Shown piece by piece: positions 60,235-64,000 of a stretch of 64,000 nt of DNA. The number at the start of each line of letters is the position of its first letter. The stretch's first letter is position 1. Location of the stretch: assembly GCF_024267675.1 (NCBI RefSeq), contig NZ_JALDYX010000022.1, forward strand, positions 1 through 64,000. Direction: 5' to 3'. Below the pieces are notes generated by a model, which worked only from the letters and a program-made list of their open reading frames with translations, searched no databases and was not told the origin of the DNA. The stretch is from Marinobacterium sedimentorum (GTDB lineage Bacteria > Pseudomonadota > Gammaproteobacteria > Pseudomonadales > Balneatricaceae). The translations under genes were made by a program, and so were the position numbers.

Positions 60235-60777
60235 TTACGCAGCGGTAGTCGCAGCAGGAGCAGCGGCTTTGCGCGGCGCGGCCTTGACCGGTGCTTTTTT
60301 CTCAGCTTCTTCAGCAGCAGGAGCGGCGGTGAAGGCGCTCATGTCAGCGAACTTGCTGAAATCGGGAAACTTGCTGAAATCGGGAAACTTGCTGAAATCA
60401 GCGAACTGTTTCATGTCAGTGAACTTGCTGAAGTCGCCGAAGAAGTTGGTCGGCAGTGCAGACATTTCACTGATGCTTTTCTCAACGATTTCGCTCAGCT
60501 GATCCTTGGCTTCAGTCAGGGTAGCGATTTCCTGTTCGGTAACGTCGGTCAGTTTCGATTCCAGAGTCTTGAAGAACTGAACCTGCAGTTCTATGGCAGA
60601 CTTGGGTTCCTTGACAGACGTCAGGGCTTTCATCTGAGAGATGCTGCTGTTGAACAGGTCGGTGACGCAGGCAGACTGCAGGGCAAACAGCTTTTCGGCT
60701 GCTTTCTTGTTGATCTCGGTGATATCAACAACAGGCTGCATTTTGTCTTTCAGGTCTTTCATCATATCGTTGTACAT
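60235..60777 (-). CDS. Phasin family protein with internal FSKFPD repeat
   Basis: This 180-residue protein has three parts. Residues 1-115 are helical and phasin-like (EKLFALQSACVTDLFNSSISQMKALTSVKEP; QVQFFKTLESKLTDVTEQEIATLTEAKDQLSEI). Residues 113-148 hold a Phe/Asp/Lys repeat (DFSKFPDFSKFPDFSKFAD). The tail is Ala/Lys/Pro-rich, resembling histone H1 or the PhaF tail. Phasins coat polyhydroxyalkanoate granules; the basic tail could link granules to DNA. No phaC, phaA or phaB lies in the window. GAGGTAA precedes the ATG, with a strong promoter upstream. Confidence 0.85.
   Translation of the reverse strand: MYNDMMKDLKDKMQPVVDITEINKKAAEKLFALQSACVTDLFNSSISQMKALTSVKEPKSAIELQVQFFKTLESKLTDVTEQEIATLTEAKDQLSEIVEKSISEMSALPTNFFGDFSKFTDMKQFADFSKFPDFSKFPDFSKFADMSAFTAAPAAEEAEKKAPVKAAPRKAAAPAATTAA
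60345..60440. repeat. 18-bp in-gene repeat within the phasin gene
   Basis: The unit AACTTGCTGAAATCGGGA recurs back-to-back, with more diverged copies on both sides. It encodes the FSKFPD residues. In-frame repeats of this kind can expand or contract without breaking the gene. Confidence 0.85.
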
Positions 60778-61168
60778 GTTTGTTACCTCAATTTGATATT
60801 GGCGGCGTTAACTGGAATCAAATTTGTGCGTTGCAGCAATTGAGATCAAATATAGAGCCAGGCCATCGCTCTGTCAATCCATATTGCTGCGCTGCACAAA
60901 ATATATTTCAAAGACCAAACTCGCACTGATATCCCTGTGTTCAGCAGTATTGGCAGAGTTTACGGGTTGCCTGGGTGCTGTTACAACGCAGATGCGAAGC
61001 AACTTGGCGGGCGCTGAAAACCCTTGCCTTGCACGGAACATCGGCGCCAATCTAACACTCGAATGCAACAGTTTTTTGAAACCGGGCGCAGAGCCTATAG
61101 AATGGGTGTTTGCGTTTTTCATCAAGGTCGCAGTGACGACCACGGACAGGTTGAGGCACATCGCTTTC
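60778..61168. other. Divergent gap between phasin and M16 protease genes
   Basis: These 391 bases include the phasin promoter (60849-60877). The right part should carry the protease promoter, but only poorly spaced candidates are visible (TTGAAA and TATAGA, 14 bases apart, near 61075-61100). No gene or repeat was seen. Confidence 0.5.
60849..60877 (-). promoter_or_regulatory. Strong sigma-70 promoter of the phasin gene
   Basis: On the minus strand, a perfect -35 TTGACA (60872-60877), a 17-base spacer and -10 TATATT (60849-60854) lie about 70 bases upstream of the phasin ATG. This is close to consensus, fitting an abundant granule protein. Confidence 0.8.
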
Positions 61169-64000
61169 ATGCAGACACAGAACTGTCATTCCAGCTTTCG
61201 TTTTCTCCGCAGTGAAGTCATAGAATCACTGAACATTGAAATGGCGGAGTATGAGCATCAGCAAACCGGCGCGCGGCACTTTCACATCGCCGCCGACAAC
61301 GAAGAAAATGTATTCCTGGTGGCGTTTCGCACAGTGCCGATGGATTCCACCGGCGTAGCCCACATGCTTGAGCACACGGCGCTGTGCGGCAGCAAGCGTT
61401 ACCCGGTGCGCGATCCCTTCTTCATGATGACGCGCCGCTCACTCAATACCTTTATGAATGCCTTCACCAGCTCCGACTGGACCGCCTATCCGTTTGCCAG
61501 CCAGAACCGCAAGGATTACTTCAATCTGCTGGATGTCTATCTGGATGCGACCTTCTTTTCGCGCCTGGATCCGCTGGACTTCGCCCAGGAAGGTCATCGC
61601 ATGGAGTTCAGTGAAGCCGGCAATCCGGATTCCCCGCTGGTCTACAAGGGGGTGGTACTGAACGAGATGAAAGGGGCCATGAGCTCCGCCGTCTCGACCC
61701 TCTACCAGACCCTTGGCAAGCATATGTTCCCGACCACCACCTACCACTACAACAGTGGCGGTGATCCGGAGTGCATTACCGATCTGAGCTACGACGAGCT
61801 GCTGGCGTTCTACCGCAGCCACTATCACCCCAGCAACGCGGTCTTCATGACCTTTGGCAATATTGCGGTTGAAGAGCTGCAGGCTCGCTTTGATGGCCAG
61901 GCGCTGGCGCAGTTCGAGCGTCTGGACAGCCATATACAGGTGAGTGACGAAAAACGCCTGCACGCGCCCATTCGCGTTGAGGAAGCCTATGCGCTGGACG
62001 AGGAGGACCTGTCCGGCAAGACCCACCATGTGATGGGCTGGCTGCTGGGGCAGTCAATCGATCTGGAAGCGCAGCTGCGCGCCCACCTGCTGTCCCGTGT
62101 GCTGCTGGACAACAGCGCCTCGCCGTTGCGCCATGCGCTGGAATCCAGTGAGCTGGGCAGCGCACCATCGCCGCTGTGCGGGCTGGAAGACTCCAATCGC
62201 GAAATGAGTTTCATGTGTGGTCTGGAGGGCAGTGATCCGCAGCACGCCGACGCCTTTGAAAAACTGGTGCTCGATACGCTGAACGCGGTGGCCGAAAATG
62301 GCGTGCCGCAGGAAATGCTCGAAGCCCAGCTGCATCAGCTGGAACTGTCCCAGCGTGAACTCAGTGGCGATGGCTACCCCTACGGCCTGAATCTGATCAT
62401 GTCGTCTATCTCGGCGGGTATCCACAACGGTGACCCGATTGCCGTGCTGAACCTGGATCCGGTGCTGGAAAAACTGCGTGAGGATATCAAGCAGCCAGAC
62501 TTCATCCAGACCATGGTGCGTGAACTGCTGCTGGACAACGCCCACCTGGTACGGCTGTCGCTGCGCCCTGACAAGCAGCTGGCAAGCCGTCGCGATGCGG
62601 CGGAAGCGGCCCAGCTTGAAGCCATTCGCGGGCGCCTGAGTGATGCTCAAAAGCAGCAGCTGATCGAGCAGACGGCAGCGCTGGAAGCCCGCCAGATGCA
62701 GGAAGATGACGAAAGCCTTCTGCCCAAGGTGGGTATCAGCGATGTGCCGGCAGAGATGAAAATCCCGCAGCCCCAGACACAGCTGCAGCAGCCGCTGGCG
62801 CTGGAGGCCTATGCGCAGGGCACCAACGGCCTGGTGTACCAGCAGCTGGTAATCGATCTGCCGGCGCTGGATGCGCAGGAGCGTCGTCTGTTGCCGCTCT
62901 TTACACACTGCCTCACGGAACTGGGCTGTGGCGAGCGTGATTACAAGCAGAACCAGCAGTATCAGTCCCAGGTCTGCGGCAGCATCGGTGCCTACACCGA
63001 AGTGCGTGGCGCGGTTGACAATGAGCAGCAGGTCAGCGGCTTCCTGGTGCTATCCGGCAAGGCGCTGGCCAGCAAGCAGCAGGCGCTGGTTGATCTGATG
63101 CACGAAACGCTGCAGAGCGCCCGCTTTGATGAGCTCAAGCGTCTGCGCGAAATCGTGGCCCAGACCCGCACCCGCAAGGAGCAGAGCATTACCGGTCAGG
63201 GGCATGCACTGGCCATGACCGCGGCGGTTGCCCGCATGAGTCCTGCCGCCCAGCTGGGTCATGAGTCCCGTGGTCTGGAAAGCATCCGCTTTATCAAGAC
63301 CCTCGATGCGTCCCTCAAGGATGACAGTGCCCTGGCGCAGCTGGCGGCGCAGCTCGAGGGCATCAAGCAGAAACTGCAACGTGCGCCGCGGCGCTTCCTG
63401 CTGGTGGGTGACGCCGATCAGCAGGACAGCATGCAACAGCAGATCCAGGCCCGCTGGCAGGCTGTGGCCGTGAGCCCGGATTTCAGCGCCTTTGCGCTTG
63501 AGCCTGTGCGCGAATCGGTGTGCCAGCTCTGGACCACCAGCACCCAGGTGAACTTCTGTGCCAAGGCTTATCCCACAGTACCGGTCGAGCACGAAGACTC
63601 GGCGGCCCTGACGGTGCTGGGTGAGTTCCTGCGCAACGGTTATCTGCACCGGGCCATTCGCGAGAAAGGCGGCGCCTACGGTTCAGGTGCCAGCCAGGAT
63701 TCATCCGATGCGGCCTTCCGTTTCTTCTCCTACCGCGATCCGCGCCTGGCCGAAACCCTGGACGATTTCGATGCATCCATCCGTTGGCTGCTTGAGACAC
63801 CGCAGGACCCGCAGAAGCTCGAAGAGGCGATTCTTGGTGTGGTCAGCTCCATCGACAAGCCGGGATCGCCCGCCGGTGAAGCCAAGCAGGCCTACCACAG
63901 TACGCTCTTTGGCCGCACAGCGGCGCAGCGCAGGGCCTATCGTCAGCGCATTCTGGCGGTGACGCTGGAAGATCTGACCCGGGTGGCGCAGCGTTACCTG
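61169..64000 (+). CDS. M16 family metalloprotease, PreP-like (runs off the window)
   Basis: An open frame continues from 61169 to the right edge, about 944 residues with no stop. The inverted zinc motif HMLEH is at residues 65-69 (GVAHMLEHTALCGS), with the downstream glutamate in YKGVVLNEMKGAMSS (about 163-177). Two M16 halves joined by a charged helical hinge (about 460-520), and the C-terminal REKGGAYGSGAS, match the M16C presequence-protease group. Such enzymes degrade unfolded peptides up to about 65 residues. The usual size is about 970, so only a short C-terminal piece is missing. The ATG has GAGG about 12 bases upstream. Confidence 0.92.
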   Translation, partial: MQTQNCHSSFRFLRSEVIESLNIEMAEYEHQQTGARHFHIAADNEENVFLVAFRTVPMDSTGVAHMLEHTALCGSKRYPVRDPFFMMTRRSLNTFMNAFTSSDWTAYPFASQNRKDYFNLLDVYLDATFFSRLDPLDFAQEGHRMEFSEAGNPDSPLVYKGVVLNEMKGAMSSAVSTLYQTLGKHMFPTTTYHYNSGGDPECITDLSYDELLAFYRSHYHPSNAVFMTFGNIAVEELQARFDGQALAQFERLDSHIQVSDEKRLHAPIRVEEAYALDEEDLSGKTHHVMGWLLGQSIDLEAQLRAHLLSRVLLDNSASPLRHALESSELGSAPSPLCGLEDSNREMSFMCGLEGSDPQHADAFEKLVLDTLNAVAENGVPQEMLEAQLHQLELSQRELSGDGYPYGLNLIMSSISAGIHNGDPIAVLNLDPVLEKLREDIKQPDFIQTMVRELLLDNAHLVRLSLRPDKQLASRRDAAEAAQLEAIRGRLSDAQKQQLIEQTAALEARQMQEDDESLLPKVGISDVPAEMKIPQPQTQLQQPLALEAYAQGTNGLVYQQLVIDLPALDAQERRLLPLFTHCLTELGCGERDYKQNQQYQSQVCGSIGAYTEVRGAVDNEQQVSGFLVLSGKALASKQQALVDLMHETLQSARFDELKRLREIVAQTRTRKEQSITGQGHALAMTAAVARMSPAAQLGHESRGLESIRFIKTLDASLKDDSALAQLAAQLEGIKQKLQRAPRRFLLVGDADQQDSMQQQIQARWQAVAVSPDFSAFALEPVRESVCQLWTTSTQVNFCAKAYPTVPVEHEDSAALTVLGEFLRNGYLHRAIREKGGAYGSGASQDSSDAAFRFFSYRDPRLAETLDDFDASIRWLLETPQDPQKLEEAILGVVSSIDKPGSPAGEAKQAYHSTLFGRTAAQRRAYRQRILAVTLEDLTRVAQRYL

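Overview
The window is a chromosomal stretch of a GC-rich (roughly 60% by eye) gammaproteobacterium. The second half carries a gene order (mnmA-hflD-purB, then icd, cspD, clpS-clpA, infA, bpt-aat, trxB, ftsK-lolA-rarA-crcB-serS) that I know from Pseudomonas and, in part, E. coli. Together with a phasin and TRAP transport, this suggests a marine Oceanospirillales/Pseudomonadales-type bacterium. I cannot name a genus. No rRNA, tRNA, insertion sequence, prophage or CRISPR array was found.

Region 1 (1-2.6 kb): a 7-bp tandem repeat, a TetR-style operator/promoter, an orphan efflux membrane-fusion protein followed directly by a thioredoxin instead of a pump, and a YbaK-type editing protein. Region 2 (2.4-18 kb) is a C2-acid module built around a GlcC-type regulator with two palindromic operators. 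To the left run gcl-hyi-glxR (glyoxylate to tartronate semialdehyde to glycerate). To the right run a TakP-type TRAP transporter, malate synthase G, GlcG and glycolate oxidase glcDEF. Glycolate is thus probably imported, oxidised to glyoxylate, and either condensed with acetyl-CoA or sent down the glycerate pathway. Region 3 (18-24 kb): an IclR regulator, an LrgA/LrgB pair (the family of the plant glycolate/glycerate carrier PLGG1), a gamma carbonic anhydrase, a lytic transglycosylase, pyrC and pbpG.

Region 4 (24-36 kb): an orphan AbrB-like protein, an ABC exporter, a D-2-hydroxyacid dehydrogenase, a beta-CASP RNA hydrolase, a secreted MsrA, allantoicase plus ureidoglycolate lyase (another glyoxylate source), a YfcC-type carrier, an RpiR regulator and a GST. 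Region 5 (36-59.7 kb) is the conserved housekeeping block: ribosomal oxygenase, tRNA/rRNA modification, purine and TCA enzymes, Clp proteolysis, N-degron transferases, FtsK, LolA, SerS and a ubiquinone hydroxylase. Region 6 (59.75-64 kb): a repeat-rich intergenic segment full of small hairpins, a phasin with an internal repeat, and an M16 metalloprotease that runs off the right edge.

The most interesting signals are the LrgAB pair beside the glycolate operon, the paired GlcC-type operators, a leftover C-terminal tail of a second glxR copy, the pump-less MFP-thioredoxin operon, a small coiled-coil gene coupled to the ribosomal oxygenase, and a dispersed hairpin repeat with a compensatory base change between copies.
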